A stretch of 64,000 nucleotides of DNA from Pseudomonas sp. 10S4 (GTDB lineage Bacteria; Pseudomonadota; Gammaproteobacteria; Pseudomonadales; Pseudomonadaceae): contig NZ_CP133774.1 of NCBI RefSeq assembly GCF_034344865.1, positions 3,162,001 to 3,226,000 on the forward strand, in the 5' to 3' direction. Positions 26,381 to 37,243 of this stretch are shown here, piece by piece; within the stretch, counting starts at the first letter, position 1; each line of letters begins with the position of its first letter. Made by a program: the position numbers and the translations under genes. Under the pieces are notes generated by a model. That model was not told the origin of the DNA and ran no database searches. It saw nothing but the letters and a program-made list of their open reading frames with translations.

Positions 26381-27124
26381 ATGGCTCAGCAGGGCAGTGG
26401 TTATCAGGCTCGCTATAAACGCATTCTACTCAAGCTTAGCGGCGAGGCCCTGATGGGCTCGGAAGAGTTCGGGATTGATCCGAAAGTTCTGGATCGCATG
26501 GCGCTGGAAGTTGGCCAACTGGTCGGCATCGGTGTACAGGTCGGTCTGGTGATCGGCGGCGGCAACCTGTTCCGCGGTGCAGCGCTGAGCGCGGCCGGTA
26601 TGGATCGGGTAACGGGTGACCACATGGGCATGCTGGCCACTGTGATGAACGCCCTGGCCATGCGTGATGCGCTGGAGCGTGCCAATATCTCGGCCATCGT
26701 GATGTCGGCCATTTCCATGGTTGGCGTGACCGATCACTACGACCGTCGCAAGGCCATGCGCCACCTGAACGCCAAGGAAGTCGTGATTTTCGCGGCCGGT
26801 ACTGGCAACCCGTTCTTCACCACGGATTCGGCCGCTTGCCTGCGTGCAATCGAAATCGATGCCGATGTCGTGCTCAAGGCGACCAAGGTCGATGGCGTCT
26901 ACACCGCCGATCCATTCAAAGACCCGCATGCCGAGAAGTTCGATCATCTGACTTACGATGAAGTGCTGGATCGCAAGCTGGGCGTGATGGATCTGACGGC
27001 CATTTGCCTGTGCCGCGACCACAAGATGCCGTTGCGCGTTTTTAACATGAACAAACCTGGCGCCCTGCTGAATATCGTGCATGGCGGCGCTGAAGGGACC
27101 CTGATCGAGGAAGGCCAACAATGA
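26381..27124 (+). CDS. pyrH: UMP kinase
   Basis: Hexameric amino-acid-kinase-fold enzyme that phosphorylates UMP to UDP and is feedback-controlled by UTP/GTP. It has 247 residues, with [15 protein letters not shown] at the N-terminus for ATP/UMP binding, GGGNLFRG, and the [13 protein letters not shown] block. It shares 4 bases (ATGA) with frr and heads a run of coupled genes continuing through rseP. GGAGA precedes the ATG. Confidence 0.97.
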   Translation: MAQQGSGYQARYKRILLKLSGEALMGSEEFGIDPKVLDRMALEVGQLVGIGVQVGLVIGGGNLFRGAALSAAGMDRVTGDHMGMLATVMNALAMRDALERANISAIVMSAISMVGVTDHYDRRKAMRHLNAKEVVIFAAGTGNPFFTTDSAACLRAIEIDADVVLKATKVDGVYTADPFKDPHAEKFDHLTYDEVLDRKLGVMDLTAICLCRDHKMPLRVFNMNKPGALLNIVHGGAEGTLIEEGQQ

Positions 27125-27678
27125 TCAACGAAATCAAGAAAGACGCTCAAGAGCGTATGCAGAAATCCCTGGAGTCTCTGTCCCATGCATTTGGTCAGAT
27201 TCGTACCGGCAAGGCGCACCCGAGCATCCTCGGTAGCGTGATGGTTCCTTACTACGGCGCTGACACCCCATTGAGCGGCGTTGCCAACGTTACCGTGAAA
27301 GATTCCCGGACCCTGCAGGTCGTGGCGTTTGAGCGCAACATGCTCGCGGCCGTCGACAAGGCAATCCAGAGTGCTGGCCTGAACCTCAACCCGACCAACC
27401 TGGGCGAGTTGCTGCTGATCTCCATGCCTGCCCTGACTGAAGAAACCCGCAAGGGCTTCACCAAACAGGCGCGTAGCGCAGCTGAAGATGCTCGCGTTGC
27501 CGTGCGCAACATTCGCCGCGACGCACTGGGTGAGCTTAAGAAACTGGTCAAGGACAAGGAAATCAGCGAAGACGAAGAGCGTCGTGGCGCTGCCGATATC
27601 CAGAAGCTGACCGACAAGGCTGAGGCTGACATCGATGCAGCCACCAAGCAAAAAGAAGCGGACCTGATGGCCGTATAA
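27121..27678 (+). CDS. frr: Ribosome recycling factor
   Basis: A tRNA-shaped protein that splits the post-termination ribosome together with EF-G. The 185 residues begin [20 protein letters not shown], with [10 protein letters not shown] and the C-terminal coiled region [24 protein letters not shown]. It overlaps pyrH by 4 bases and is followed 13 bases later by uppS. Confidence 0.97.
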   Translation: MINEIKKDAQERMQKSLESLSHAFGQIRTGKAHPSILGSVMVPYYGADTPLSGVANVTVKDSRTLQVVAFERNMLAAVDKAIQSAGLNLNPTNLGELLLISMPALTEETRKGFTKQARSAAEDARVAVRNIRRDALGELKKLVKDKEISEDEERRGAADIQKLTDKAEADIDAATKQKEADLMAV

Positions 27679-27691
27679 GGGTCCCGTTTTC

Positions 27692-28447
27692 ATGGATAAG
27701 ACCAAGCAGACTGCGCCGTCCGCGGTGCCGCGCCATGTCGCGATCATCATGGATGGTAACAATCGCTGGGCGAAAAAACGCTTTATGCCGGGTGTTGCCG
27801 GGCATAAAGCGGGTGTGGATGCCGTTCGTGCAGTGATCGAGGTGTGCGCCGAGGCCAAGGTCGAGGTGCTGACCCTGTTCGCCTTCTCCAGTGAAAACTG
27901 GCAGCGTCCGGCCGATGAAGTCAGCGCCTTGATGGACCTGTTCTTCAAGGCGTTGCGTCGTGAGGCCAAGCGCCTCAACGACAACAACATCAGCCTGCGC
28001 ATCATTGGCGACCGTTCGCGTTTTCACCCCGAGCTTCAAGCTGCCATGCGCGAAGCCGAGGCGATTACTGCCGGTACCAATCGCTTTATCCTGCAGATCG
28101 CCGCCAACTACGGTGGTCAGTGGGATATCGCACAAGCCGCACAGCGTCTGGCGCGCGAAGTCCAGGCCGGGCATCTGCGTCCGGAAGACATCACCCCGGA
28201 ATTGCTGCAAACCTGTCTGGTGACTGGCGATCTGCCTATGCCGGACTTGTGCATTCGTACCGGTGGCGAGCACCGCATCAGCAATTTCCTGCTGTGGCAG
28301 CTGGCTTACACCGAACTGTACTTCTCCGACCTGTTCTGGCCGGACTTCAAACACGACGCCATGCGCACTGCGCTGGCCGATTTCGCTTCTCGGCAGCGCC
28401 GCTTCGGTAAGACGAGCGAGCAGGTCGAGGCTGGAGCCCGGGTTTAA
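27692..28447 (+). CDS. uppS: Undecaprenyl diphosphate synthase
   Basis: Cis-prenyltransferase that extends farnesyl diphosphate with eight isoprenyl units to make the C55 carrier for peptidoglycan and O-antigen. The IMDGNNRWAKKR motif has the catalytic D21; the ENWQRP and RTGGEHRISNFLLWQ blocks complete the signature. It has 251 residues. Its stop overlaps the cdsA ATG by one base (TAATG). Its precursor pathway gene dxr lies two genes downstream. Confidence 0.97.
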   Translation: MDKTKQTAPSAVPRHVAIIMDGNNRWAKKRFMPGVAGHKAGVDAVRAVIEVCAEAKVEVLTLFAFSSENWQRPADEVSALMDLFFKALRREAKRLNDNNISLRIIGDRSRFHPELQAAMREAEAITAGTNRFILQIAANYGGQWDIAQAAQRLAREVQAGHLRPEDITPELLQTCLVTGDLPMPDLCIRTGGEHRISNFLLWQLAYTELYFSDLFWPDFKHDAMRTALADFASRQRRFGKTSEQVEAGARV

Positions 28448-29253
28448 TGCTTAAACAACGAATCATCACTGCGCTGATCCTTCTACCGATTGCCTTGTGC
28501 GGGTTTTTCCTGCTCGAAGGCTCCGGTTTTGCGCTGTTCATCGGGCTGGTCGTGACCCTGGGTGCATGGGAGTGGGCTCGTCTGGCAGGTTTCACTGCTC
28601 AGCCGATTCGTGTTGCCTATGCCGCTGTGGTCGCGCTGATGCTGTTTGTCATGCATATCCTTCCCGGGCTCGCGCCTTGGGTGTTGGGCGCCTCTGTGCT
28701 GTGGTGGGCGGTGGCAACCTATCTGGTGCTGACGTATCCACGCTCCAGCGAACACTGGGCCAGCGCGGCCTGCAAACTGGTGATCGGCCTGTTGATCCTG
28801 TTGCCGGCCTGGCAAGGTCTGGTGCAGATCAAGCAAGAGCCTTTGGGCAACTGGCTGATCATGGCGGTCATGGTGCTGGTCTGGGGTGCCGATATCGGTG
28901 CGTACTTTTCCGGTCGGGCTTTCGGCAAGCGCAAGCTCGCGCCGCAGGTCAGTCCTGGCAAAAGCTGGGAAGGCGTCTACGGTGGCCTGGCGCTGAGCCT
29001 GGTTATCACGTTGATTGTCGGCCTGGTTCGCGACTGGACGGTGGCGGAGCTGTTTAAAGGTCTGATCGGCGCAGCATTGATCGTGTTCATTTCGGTGGTG
29101 GGCGACCTCACCGAAAGCATGTTCAAGCGCCAGTCCGGGATCAAGGACAGCAGCAATCTGCTGCCGGGTCACGGCGGTATTCTGGACCGTATCGATAGCC
29201 TGACGGCGGCGATCCCCGTGTTTGCGGTGCTGTTGTGGATGGCGGCACCGTGA
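28447..29253 (+). CDS. cdsA: Phosphatidate cytidylyltransferase
   Basis: Integral membrane enzyme that makes CDP-diacylglycerol, the branch point for all phospholipids. The 268 residues contain about 7-8 membrane helices and the family signature near the C-terminus ([20 protein letters not shown] followed by DRIDS). It overlaps uppS and dxr (GTGA), showing tight coupling. It takes the phosphatidate formed downstream of PlsB, also in this window. Confidence 0.97.
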   Translation: MLKQRIITALILLPIALCGFFLLEGSGFALFIGLVVTLGAWEWARLAGFTAQPIRVAYAAVVALMLFVMHILPGLAPWVLGASVLWWAVATYLVLTYPRSSEHWASAACKLVIGLLILLPAWQGLVQIKQEPLGNWLIMAVMVLVWGADIGAYFSGRAFGKRKLAPQVSPGKSWEGVYGGLALSLVITLIVGLVRDWTVAELFKGLIGAALIVFISVVGDLTESMFKRQSGIKDSSNLLPGHGGILDRIDSLTAAIPVFAVLLWMAAP

Positions 29254-30440
29254 GCCGCCCACAGCAGATTACCGTTCTGGGGGCGACCGGTTCGATTGGC
29301 CTGAGCACCCTGGATGTCATTGCTCGTCATCCCGAGCGCTATCAGGTTTTCGCGCTGAGTGGTTTCACTCGACTGAGTGAGCTGCTGGCCTTGTGTGTAC
29401 GGCACACTCCACGTTATGCGGTCGTGCCTGAAGCGGGCGCTGCCCGTGGTTTGCAGGACGACTTGCACGCGGCCGGTCTGTCGACTCGTGTTCTGGTGGG
29501 GGAGGAGGGCCTTTGCCAGGTCGCTGCCGATCCTGAGGTCGACGCGGTCATGGCGGCCATCGTTGGCGCGGCGGGCTTGCGCCCGACCCTGGCGGCAGTC
29601 GAGGCGGGCAAGAAAATCCTGCTGGCCAACAAGGAAGCGCTGGTGATGTCCGGTGCGCTGTTCATGCAGGCTGTGCGCAAAAGCGGATCGGTACTGCTGC
29701 CGATCGACAGCGAGCACAACGCGATTTTCCAGTGCATGCCACAGGATTTTGCTCGTGGTCTGGGGGCAGTCGGTGTGCGTCGGATTTTGCTGACAGCCTC
29801 TGGCGGTCCGTTCCGACAGACGCCGATGGCTGAGTTGGCGCATGTTACTCCCGAGCAGGCATGTGCCCATCCGAACTGGTCCATGGGTCGCAAGATCTCG
29901 GTCGATTCGGCCAGTATGATGAACAAAGGGCTCGAGCTGATCGAAGCCTGCTGGCTGTTCGATGCCAAGCCCTCCCAGGTCGAAGTGGTGATTCACCCGC
30001 AGAGCGTTATTCATTCGCTGGTCGATTATGTCGATGGTTCGGTATTGGCGCAGTTGGGCAATCCGGACATGCGTACGCCAATTGCCAACGCCCTAGCCTG
30101 GCCAGAACGCATCGACTCGGGGGTCGCACCGCTGGATCTGTTTGCCATCGCACGTCTGGATTTCCAGGCGCCCGATGAAGAGCGTTTTCCATGTCTGCGC
30201 CTGGCTCGACAGGCGGCAGAGGCTGGCAATAGCGCGCCGGCGGTGCTCAATGCGGCAAATGAAGTGGCTGTTGCAGCCTTTCTCGATGGACGGGTTCGTT
30301 ACCCGGAAATCGCGAGTATCATCGAGGAAGTCTTGAATCTTGAACCTGTGGTTGCGGTAAACGATCTCGAGGCGGTGTTCACGGCAGACGCCAAGGCGCG
30401 TGTGCTGGCCGAGCAGTGGTTGAGTCGTCACGGGCGATAA
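29250..30440 (+). CDS. dxr: 1-deoxy-D-xylulose-5-phosphate reductoisomerase
   Basis: NADPH-dependent enzyme that makes MEP, the committed step of the non-mevalonate isoprenoid pathway. The start is GTG 29250 (read [17 protein letters not shown]), overlapping the cdsA stop; this gives 396 residues, the family length, while an in-frame ATG at 29235 lies inside cdsA. It shows the NADPH motif [19 protein letters not shown], and the metal/substrate block [11 protein letters not shown] with [12 protein letters not shown]. ispD and ispF of the same pathway are also in the window. Confidence 0.97.
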   Translation: MSRPQQITVLGATGSIGLSTLDVIARHPERYQVFALSGFTRLSELLALCVRHTPRYAVVPEAGAARGLQDDLHAAGLSTRVLVGEEGLCQVAADPEVDAVMAAIVGAAGLRPTLAAVEAGKKILLANKEALVMSGALFMQAVRKSGSVLLPIDSEHNAIFQCMPQDFARGLGAVGVRRILLTASGGPFRQTPMAELAHVTPEQACAHPNWSMGRKISVDSASMMNKGLELIEACWLFDAKPSQVEVVIHPQSVIHSLVDYVDGSVLAQLGNPDMRTPIANALAWPERIDSGVAPLDLFAIARLDFQAPDEERFPCLRLARQAAEAGNSAPAVLNAANEVAVAAFLDGRVRYPEIASIIEEVLNLEPVVAVNDLEAVFTADAKARVLAEQWLSRHGR

Positions 30441-30494
30441 GTGCTGCAGTACGCTGGCCCAATGCAGCACCGGATAGGATTGCGGAGAAAGTAG

Positions 30495-31846
30495 ATGAGC
30501 GCGCTCTATATGATTGTCGGCACCCTGGTAGCCTTGGGCGTGCTGGTCACCTTCCACGAATTCGGCCACTTTTGGGTCGCGCGTCGCTGTGGGGTCAAAG
30601 TGCTGCGCTTTTCCGTGGGCTTTGGCATGCCGTTGTTGCGCTGGCATGACAAGCAAGGCACTGAGTTCGTGCTGGCGGCCATCCCGCTGGGCGGCTACGT
30701 GAAGATGCTCGACGAGCGCGAAGGCGAAGTACCCGCCGATCAGCTCAATCAATCCTTCAATCGCAAATCTGTCCGCCAACGCATTGCCATCGTTGCTGCG
30801 GGTCCAATCGCCAACTTTCTGCTGGCGATGGTTTTTTCTGGGTATTGGCCATGCTCGGCAGCGAGCAGGTACGCCCGATTATCGGCGCCGTCGAGTCGGG
30901 CAGCATCGCTGCCAAGGCCGGCTTGAGCCCGAATCAGGAAATCGTTGCCATCGATGGCGAGCCGACTACCGGGTGGGCGGCCGTTAATTTGCAATTGGTC
31001 CGTCGCCTTGGCGAGAGCGGTGCCTTGCAGTTGCTGGTGCGTGAGCAGGGTTCAACCACCGATTCACCTCGAGAGCTGATGCTGGATCACTGGCTCAAGG
31101 GCGCCGATGAGCCGGACCCGATTCGTTCGCTTGGCATTCGTCCATGGCGTCCGGCGTTACCGCCGATCCTGGCTGAACTCGATTCGAAAGGGCCGGCGCA
31201 AGCGGCGGGTCTGAAGACCGGTGATCGTCTGTTGACCCTTGATGGCCAGTCGCTCAATGACTGGCAGCAGGTGGTTGATACCGTCCGTATGCATCCGGAT
31301 ACCAAAATCATGCTGCGCGTTGAGCGCGATGGTGCTCAAATCGACGTCCCTGTGACGCTGGCCGCTCGCGGCGAGAGCAAGGCACCCACGGGTTATCTGG
31401 GTGCCGGGGTGAAAGCAGTCGATTGGCCACCAGAGATGATTCGTGAGGTTAGCTACGGTCCGCTGGCCGCGATTGGGGAGGGTGCCCGACGCACCTGGAC
31501 CATGAGTGTACTGACCCTCGATTCGCTCAAGAAAATGTTGTTCGGCGAGCTCTCGGTAAAAAACTTGAGTGGACCGATAACCATTGCTAAAGTGGCGGGC
31601 GCTTCTGCCCAGTCGGGTGTCGCTGATTTCCTGAATTTCCTTGCTTATCTGAGTATTAGCCTGGGAGTTCTGAATTTGTTGCCCATTCCTGTATTGGATG
31701 GGGGACATTTGTTGTTTTATCTGATCGAGTGGGTGCGTGGTCGCCCCTTGTCAGATCGGGTGCAGGGTTGGGGGATACAGATCGGCATCAGTTTGGTGGT
31801 CGGGGTGATGTTGCTTGCTCTGGTCAATGATCTGGGTCGACTGTAA
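30495..31846 (+). pseudogene. rseP: Site-2 protease RseP (MucP), one-base frameshift
   Basis: Inner-membrane zinc protease that makes the second cut of the anti-sigma factor (MucA in Pseudomonas) to release AlgU/sigma-E. It has the zinc motif HEFGH (H21, E22, H25) in the first helix, tandem PDZ domains in the middle, and the second catalytic site LLPIPVLDGGHLL near the C-terminus. The frame breaks at the T6 run 30832-30837: one more T gives [15 protein letters not shown] and joins both halves. The span is 1352 bases, one short of 451 codons, which predicts 450 residues as in P. aeruginosa. RseP is normally essential, so a sequencing error is likely. Confidence 0.88.
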
Positions 31847-31920
31847 CGCTTCGCTGAATTGCGAATCTGCCGCATTTTGCGGCAGTTTGTTTATTGCCAG
31901 TTGGAATAAGAAAGGACTTC

Positions 31921-34311
31921 ATGAAACGTCTGCTGCTAACTGCGGTTCTCACCGTATTGATGATCGCCGAAGTTCACGCCGAGTCCTTCACTATCTCTGA
32001 TATTCGCGTCAATGGCCTCCAGCGGGTCTCCGCGGGTAGTGTCTTTGGTGCCTTGCCGTTGAACGTCGGCGAACAGGCGGATGATCGTCGCCTGGTGGAA
32101 TCCACTCGTGCGTTGTTCAAAACCGGTTTCTTTCAAGATATCCAGCTGGGTCGCGAAGGCAATGTCCTCGTTATCACGGTAGTCGAGCGTCCTTCGGTCG
32201 CGAGTATCGAGATCGACGGTAACAAGGCCATCTCCACTGAAGACCTGATGAAGGGCCTCAAGCAATCTGGCCTGGCCGAAGGCGAGATCTTCCAGCGTGC
32301 CACCCTCGAAGGTGTGCGTAACGAGCTGCAGCGCCAGTACGTCGCTCAGGGTCGCTACTCGGCAACTGTCGACACCGAAGTGGTGGCGCAGCCGCGTAAC
32401 CGCGTCGCGTTGAAGGTCAATATCAATGAAGGCACCGTCGCTGCTATCCAGCACATCAACGTGGTGGGTAACACGGTCTTTCCTGATGAAGACCTGATCG
32501 ACCTGTTCGAACTCAAGACCACCAACTGGCTGTCGTTCTTCAAGAACGACGACAAGTATGCTCGTGAAAAACTTTCCGGTGACCTGGAGCGTCTGCGCTC
32601 CTACTACCTGGACCGCGGCTATATCAATATGGATATCGCTTCGACCCAGGTGTCCATCACCCCGGACAAGAAACACGTCTACATCACGGTCAACGTCAAC
32701 GAAGGCGAGAAGTACACCGTTCGTGACGTGAAGCTCAGCGGCGACCTGAAAGTGCCTGAAGACCAGGTCAAGTCCCTGCTGCTGGTTCAGAAAGGCCAGG
32801 TGTTCTCGCGCAAGCTGATGACCACTACCTCGGAACTGATCACTCGTCGTCTCGGTAACGAGGGTTACACCTTCGCCAACGTCAACGGCGTTCCTCAGCC
32901 GCACGATGATGACCACACGGTAGACATCACTTTCGCTGTTGATCCAGGCAAGCGTGCTTACGTAAACCGTATCAACTTCCGCGGCAATACCAAGTCGGAA
33001 GACGAAGTGCTGCGTCGTGAAATGCGCCAGATGGAAGGCGGCTGGGCTTCGACCTACCTGATCGACCAATCCAAGACGCGTCTTGAACGTCTGGGCTTCT
33101 TCAAGGAAGTTAACGTTGAAACGCCTGCCGTACCGGGCGTGGATGACCAGGTTGATGTGAACTACAGCGTTGAAGAGCAGGCTTCCGGTTCGATTACCGC
33201 CAGTGTCGGTTTCGCCCAGAGCGCCGGTCTGATCCTCGGTGGTTCGATCACCCAGAACAACTTCCTGGGTACCGGTAACAAGGTCAGCATCGGCCTGACC
33301 AAAAGCCAATACCAGACCCGCTATAACTTCGGTTATGTCGACCCGTACTGGACTGCTGATGGTGTGAGCCTGGGTTACAACGCGTTCTATCGCACCACTG
33401 ACTACAAAGACCTCGACGTCAACGTTGCAAGCTACGCGGTAGATAGCCTGGGTGCTGGCGTAAGCGTCGGTTATCCGATCAGCGAGACGTCGCGCCTGAC
33501 CTTCGGCCTGACTGCGCAACAAGACAAGATCAAGACAGGTCAGTACACCGTCGACGAAATCTTCGACTTCGTTAACCGCGAAGGCGATAGCTACCTGAAC
33601 TTCAAGGCTTCGGCCGGCTGGTCCGAGTCCACCCTGAACAAAGGTGTACTGGCGACCCGTGGTCATTCCCAGAGCTTGACACTGGAAGCCACCACGCCGG
33701 GCAGCGACCTGTCGTTCTTCAAACTCGACTACCGTGGCCAGTTGTTCCAGCCTCTGAGCGAAAACTACACCGTACGCCTGCACACTGAATTGGGTTATGG
33801 CGATGGTTATGGTTCGACAGATGGCTTGCCATTCTATGAAAACTACTATGCTGGTGGTTTCAACTCGGTTCGTGGTTTCAAGGACAGCACCCTGGGTCCG
33901 CGCAGTACTCCAAGCCGTGGTCAAACTGCCACGGGCAACAACGGAACATTAGCGGACCCGGATCAAGATCCACTGCCATTCGGTGGCAACGTTCTGATTC
34001 AAGGTGGTGCAGAGCTTCTGTTCCCGCTGCCATTCGTCAAGGACCAGCGCTCCCTGCGTACGTCGGTATTCTGGGATGTGGGTAACGTGTTCGATTCCAA
34101 GTGCCAACAAGCTACAAACTCTAACGGGGTAACACCGTCCAACACGCAGTGCAACGACATCAGCCTGAGCAATATGGCCAGTTCCGTTGGTGTTGGTCTG
34201 ACTTGGGTCACCGCGCTGGGGCCTTTGAGTTTCGCGTTGGCCATGCCGGTCAAGAAACCGGATAACGCTGAAACCCAGATTTTCCAATTCTCCCTCGGCC
34301 AGACGTTCTAA
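31921..34311 (+). CDS. bamA: Outer-membrane assembly factor BamA (Opr86)
   Basis: Central subunit of the BAM complex that inserts beta-barrel proteins. It starts at MKRLLLTAVLTVLMIAEVHA, a signal peptide cleaved before ESF, with AAGAAAGGA upstream. Five POTRA repeats occupy about residues 22-420, then a 16-strand Omp85 barrel with the VRGF motif (NSVRGFKDST) and a C-terminal ending QFSLGQTF, whose terminal F is the barrel insertion signal. Mature size and order match P. aeruginosa Opr86 (797 aa). It is followed by its chaperone skp. Confidence 0.97.
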   Translation: MKRLLLTAVLTVLMIAEVHAESFTISDIRVNGLQRVSAGSVFGALPLNVGEQADDRRLVESTRALFKTGFFQDIQLGREGNVLVITVVERPSVASIEIDGNKAISTEDLMKGLKQSGLAEGEIFQRATLEGVRNELQRQYVAQGRYSATVDTEVVAQPRNRVALKVNINEGTVAAIQHINVVGNTVFPDEDLIDLFELKTTNWLSFFKNDDKYAREKLSGDLERLRSYYLDRGYINMDIASTQVSITPDKKHVYITVNVNEGEKYTVRDVKLSGDLKVPEDQVKSLLLVQKGQVFSRKLMTTTSELITRRLGNEGYTFANVNGVPQPHDDDHTVDITFAVDPGKRAYVNRINFRGNTKSEDEVLRREMRQMEGGWASTYLIDQSKTRLERLGFFKEVNVETPAVPGVDDQVDVNYSVEEQASGSITASVGFAQSAGLILGGSITQNNFLGTGNKVSIGLTKSQYQTRYNFGYVDPYWTADGVSLGYNAFYRTTDYKDLDVNVASYAVDSLGAGVSVGYPISETSRLTFGLTAQQDKIKTGQYTVDEIFDFVNREGDSYLNFKASAGWSESTLNKGVLATRGHSQSLTLEATTPGSDLSFFKLDYRGQLFQPLSENYTVRLHTELGYGDGYGSTDGLPFYENYYAGGFNSVRGFKDSTLGPRSTPSRGQTATGNNGTLADPDQDPLPFGGNVLIQGGAELLFPLPFVKDQRSLRTSVFWDVGNVFDSKCQQATNSNGVTPSNTQCNDISLSNMASSVGVGLTWVTALGPLSFALAMPVKKPDNAETQIFQFSLGQTF

Positions 34312-34356
34312 GCGTCTGACCCAAGATAACGACAATGGATTTTGTAGGAGTGCATC

Positions 34357-34860
34357 GTGCGTAAGTTGACTCAATTGGTTCTCCTGGCGACCGTACTGGT
34401 AGCAGGTCCGGCTTTTGCCGACATGAAAATCGCTGTACTGAACTATCAGATGGCCCTGCTGGAATCCGACGCGGCCAAGAAGTACGCCGTGGATGCCGAG
34501 AAAAAGTTCGGCCCGCAGCTGACCAAGCTCAAGACGCTGGAAAGCAGTGCCAAAGGTATCCAGGACCGTCTGGTAGCCGGTGGCGACAAGATGCAGCAAG
34601 GCGAGCGTGAGCGTCTGGAGCTTGAATTCAAGCAAAAGGCTCGTGACTTCCAGTTCCAGTCCAAGGAATTGAACGAAGCCAAAGCCGTTGCTGACCGTGA
34701 AATGCTGAAGCAGCTCAAGCCGAAACTGGACAGCGCTGTGGAAGAAGTCATCAAGAAAGGTGCTTTTGACCTGGTCTTCGAGCGTGGCGCAGTGATTGAT
34801 GTCAAACCTCAGTACGACATCACTCGCCACGTTATCGAGCGCATGAATCAGCTGAAGTAA
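34357..34860 (+). CDS. skp: Periplasmic chaperone Skp (OmpH)
   Basis: Trimeric 'jellyfish' chaperone that carries unfolded outer-membrane proteins to BamA. It starts at GTG 34357, preceded by GTAGGAG; the signal peptide is MRKLTQLVLLATVLVAGPAFA, cleaved before DMK. The mature part has long charged helices (about residues 45-125) forming the tentacles. It is 167 residues long. It sits between bamA and lpxD, the standard gammaproteobacterial order. Confidence 0.93.
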   Translation: MRKLTQLVLLATVLVAGPAFADMKIAVLNYQMALLESDAAKKYAVDAEKKFGPQLTKLKTLESSAKGIQDRLVAGGDKMQQGERERLELEFKQKARDFQFQSKELNEAKAVADREMLKQLKPKLDSAVEEVIKKGAFDLVFERGAVIDVKPQYDITRHVIERMNQLK

Positions 34861-34863
34861 TCC

Positions 34864-35919
34864 ATGACAGCGACTATAAAGCTTGGCCAATTGGCCGAGT
34901 TCCTCGGCGCCACCCTGAGTGGCGACCCGGAGAAAGAAATTACTGGGCTAGCCACTTTGCAAGAGGCTGGCCCAGCTCAGTTGAGCTTTCTGGCAAACCC
35001 TCAATACCGTAAATACCTGGCGGACAGTCAGGCCGCAGCCCTGTTGCTGAAGGCCGCTGACGCTGAAGGTTTTGTCGGTAATGCGCTGATCGTGCCTGAT
35101 CCGTACTTGGCTTACGCGCGAATTTCCCACCTGTTCGATCCCAAGCCAAAGGCGGCTGCCGGTATTCATCCGACAGCGGTGGTGGCAGCGGACGCGGTGG
35201 TTGATCCGGCGGCGAGCATCGGTGCCTTTGCGGTGATTGAAAGTGCGGCGCGAATTGCTGCGGGTGTGACCGTCGGGGCTCATTGCTTCATCGGCGCTCG
35301 CTGCGAGATCGGTGAGGGCGGCTGGCTGGCTCCACGGGTCACGCTGTATCACGATGTGCGTATCGGCAAGCGAGTAGTGATTCAGTCGGGTGCCGTACTC
35401 GGTGGCGAAGGTTTCGGTTTTGCCAACGAGAAAGGTGTCTGGCAGAAAATTGCCCAGATCGGTGGCGTGCTGGTGGGTGACGACGTGGAGATTGGCGTGA
35501 ATACCGCCGTCGACCGTGGCGCACTGGCTGATACCATCCTCGGCAACGGTGTGAAGCTCGACAATCAGATTCAGATTGCTCACAACGTCCAGGTTGGAGA
35601 TCACACCGCCATGGCGGCGTGCGTAGGTATCTCCGGCAGCACCAAGATAGGCAAGCATTGCATGCTGGCCGGTGGCGTCGGGCTGGTGGGGCATATCGAA
35701 GTTTGTGACAACGTTTTCCTGACCGGGATGACCATGGTGACCCATTCGATTACCGAGCCGGGTTCCTATTCTTCCGGTACAGCCATGCAACCGGCTGCCG
35801 AGTGGCGCAAAAGCGCGGCACGCATCCGTCAGCTCGATGACATCGCGCGGCGTCTGCGACAGCTGGAAAAGCGTGTAGGGGAAGTGACCCCTGACGGTAA
35901 TGCTTCATCAGATGGCTGA
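34864..35919 (+). CDS. lpxD: UDP-3-O-(3-hydroxyacyl)glucosamine N-acyltransferase
   Basis: Third step of lipid A synthesis, adding the N-linked 3-hydroxyacyl chain. The 351 residues have an N-terminal uridine-binding domain ([20 protein letters not shown]), a central left-handed beta-helix of hexapeptide repeats, and a C-terminal helix. The catalytic His lies in the segment [12 protein letters not shown]. It begins 3 bases after the skp stop. The 108-base gap downstream, before fabZ, contains a GCGCGC hairpin (about 35980-36000). Confidence 0.97.
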   Translation: MTATIKLGQLAEFLGATLSGDPEKEITGLATLQEAGPAQLSFLANPQYRKYLADSQAAALLLKAADAEGFVGNALIVPDPYLAYARISHLFDPKPKAAAGIHPTAVVAADAVVDPAASIGAFAVIESAARIAAGVTVGAHCFIGARCEIGEGGWLAPRVTLYHDVRIGKRVVIQSGAVLGGEGFGFANEKGVWQKIAQIGGVLVGDDVEIGVNTAVDRGALADTILGNGVKLDNQIQIAHNVQVGDHTAMAACVGISGSTKIGKHCMLAGGVGLVGHIEVCDNVFLTGMTMVTHSITEPGSYSSGTAMQPAAEWRKSAARIRQLDDIARRLRQLEKRVGEVTPDGNASSDG

Positions 35920-36027
35920 TACCATTTTCCATATCAAGTAAGCACAGCCGCTAGACTGCCTCCTTGATTTGCTAGAGGGGCGCGCTTCAGTCGCGCGCTT
36001 CCAATCTTTACATAGGCTTCCCCCGAA

Positions 36028-36468
36028 ATGATGGACATCAACGAGATTCGCGAATACCTGCCTCACCGTTACCCGTTCCTGCTGGTGGACCGGGTTGTGG
36101 ATCTGGATGTGGAAGGCAAGCGCATTCGCGCCTACAAGAATGTCAGCATCAACGAGCCGTTCTTCAATGGTCACTTCCCTGCGCATCCAATCATGCCAGG
36201 CGTGCTGATCATCGAAGCGATGGCTCAGGCTGCCGGGATCCTTGGTTTCAAGATGCTGGACCTGAAACCGGCCGATGGCACCCTGTACTACTTCGTAGGC
36301 TCGGACAAACTGCGTTTCCGTCAGCCGGTCAAGCCAGGCGACCAGTTGATCCTTGAAGCCACGTTCATCAGCTGCAAGCGCAAGATCTGGAAGTTTGAAT
36401 GCCAGGCATCGGTGGACGGCAAGCCGGTATGCTCGGCCGAGATCATCTGTGCGGAACAAAAAGTATGA
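36028..36468 (+). CDS. fabZ: (3R)-hydroxyacyl-ACP dehydratase FabZ
   Basis: Hot-dog-fold enzyme dehydrating 3-hydroxyacyl-ACPs in fatty acid elongation. It has 146 residues; the catalytic His is in [13 protein letters not shown] and the Glu in [15 protein letters not shown]. There are two adjacent ATGs, and the first (36028) is used here. FabZ competes with LpxA and LpxD for 3-hydroxyacyl-ACP, and its gene sits between theirs, overlapping lpxA by 4 bases. Confidence 0.97.
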   Translation: MMDINEIREYLPHRYPFLLVDRVVDLDVEGKRIRAYKNVSINEPFFNGHFPAHPIMPGVLIIEAMAQAAGILGFKMLDLKPADGTLYYFVGSDKLRFRQPVKPGDQLILEATFISCKRKIWKFECQASVDGKPVCSAEIICAEQKV

Positions 36469-37241
36469 GTTTGATTGACCCTCGCGCAATCATCGATCCG
36501 ACGGCCATCCTGGCCGACGGCGTCGAGGTCGGCCCTTGGTCGATCGTCGGCGCAGGTGTGGAAATCGGCGAGGGAACAGTGATCGGGCCGCATGTGATTC
36601 TCAAGGGCCCGACCCGAATCGGTAAGCACAACCGCATCTACCAGTTTTCCTCGGTAGGTGAGGACACGCCCGATCTGAAATACAAAGGCGAAGAAACCCG
36701 CCTGGTCATCGGTGATCACAACGTCATCCGCGAAGGCGTAACGATTCACCGCGGCACCGTGCAGGACCGTTCGGAAACCACTCTGGGCGATCACAACCTG
36801 ATCATGGCCTATGCCCACATTGGCCATGACAGCGTTATTGGCAACAATTGCATCCTGGTCAATAACACTGCGTTGGCTGGCCACGTGCACGTTGAAGACT
36901 GGGCGATCCTTTCCGGTTTCACTCTGGTTCACCAGTATTGCCATATTGGCGCCCACAGCTTTTCCGGCATGGGCACCGCCATCGGCAAGGACGTCCCGGC
37001 GTACGTCACGGTATTCGGTAACCCTGCCGAAGCCCGTAGCATGAACTTTGAAGGGATGCGTCGTCGCGGTTTCAGCGAAGACGCCATCCACGCCCTGCGT
37101 CGTGCCTACAAGGTGGTTTACCGCCAGGGCCTGACGGTCGAACAGGCGCTCGCCGAACTGGCCGAACCCTCGGCACAGTTTCCGGAAGTCGCGGTATTCC
37201 GTGATTCCATCCAGTCTTCGACTCGCGGCATCACTCGTTAA
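36465..37241 (+). CDS. lpxA: UDP-N-acetylglucosamine acyltransferase
   Basis: First step of lipid A synthesis: transfers a 3-hydroxyacyl chain from ACP to UDP-GlcNAc O-3. The ATG at 36465 overlaps the fabZ stop (ATGA) and yields 258 residues; longer in-frame starts lie within fabZ. It has hexapeptide repeats from [19 protein letters not shown] onward, the catalytic His in [14 protein letters not shown], and a helical C-terminus. It is followed 2 bases later by lpxB. Confidence 0.97.
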   Translation: MSLIDPRAIIDPTAILADGVEVGPWSIVGAGVEIGEGTVIGPHVILKGPTRIGKHNRIYQFSSVGEDTPDLKYKGEETRLVIGDHNVIREGVTIHRGTVQDRSETTLGDHNLIMAYAHIGHDSVIGNNCILVNNTALAGHVHVEDWAILSGFTLVHQYCHIGAHSFSGMGTAIGKDVPAYVTVFGNPAEARSMNFEGMRRRGFSEDAIHALRRAYKVVYRQGLTVEQALAELAEPSAQFPEVAVFRDSIQSSTRGITR

Positions 37242-37243
37242 TC

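Noticed and set aside
31936..33924. 662-codon open frame antisense to bamA
   Set aside because: Shadow of a well-defined BamA gene.
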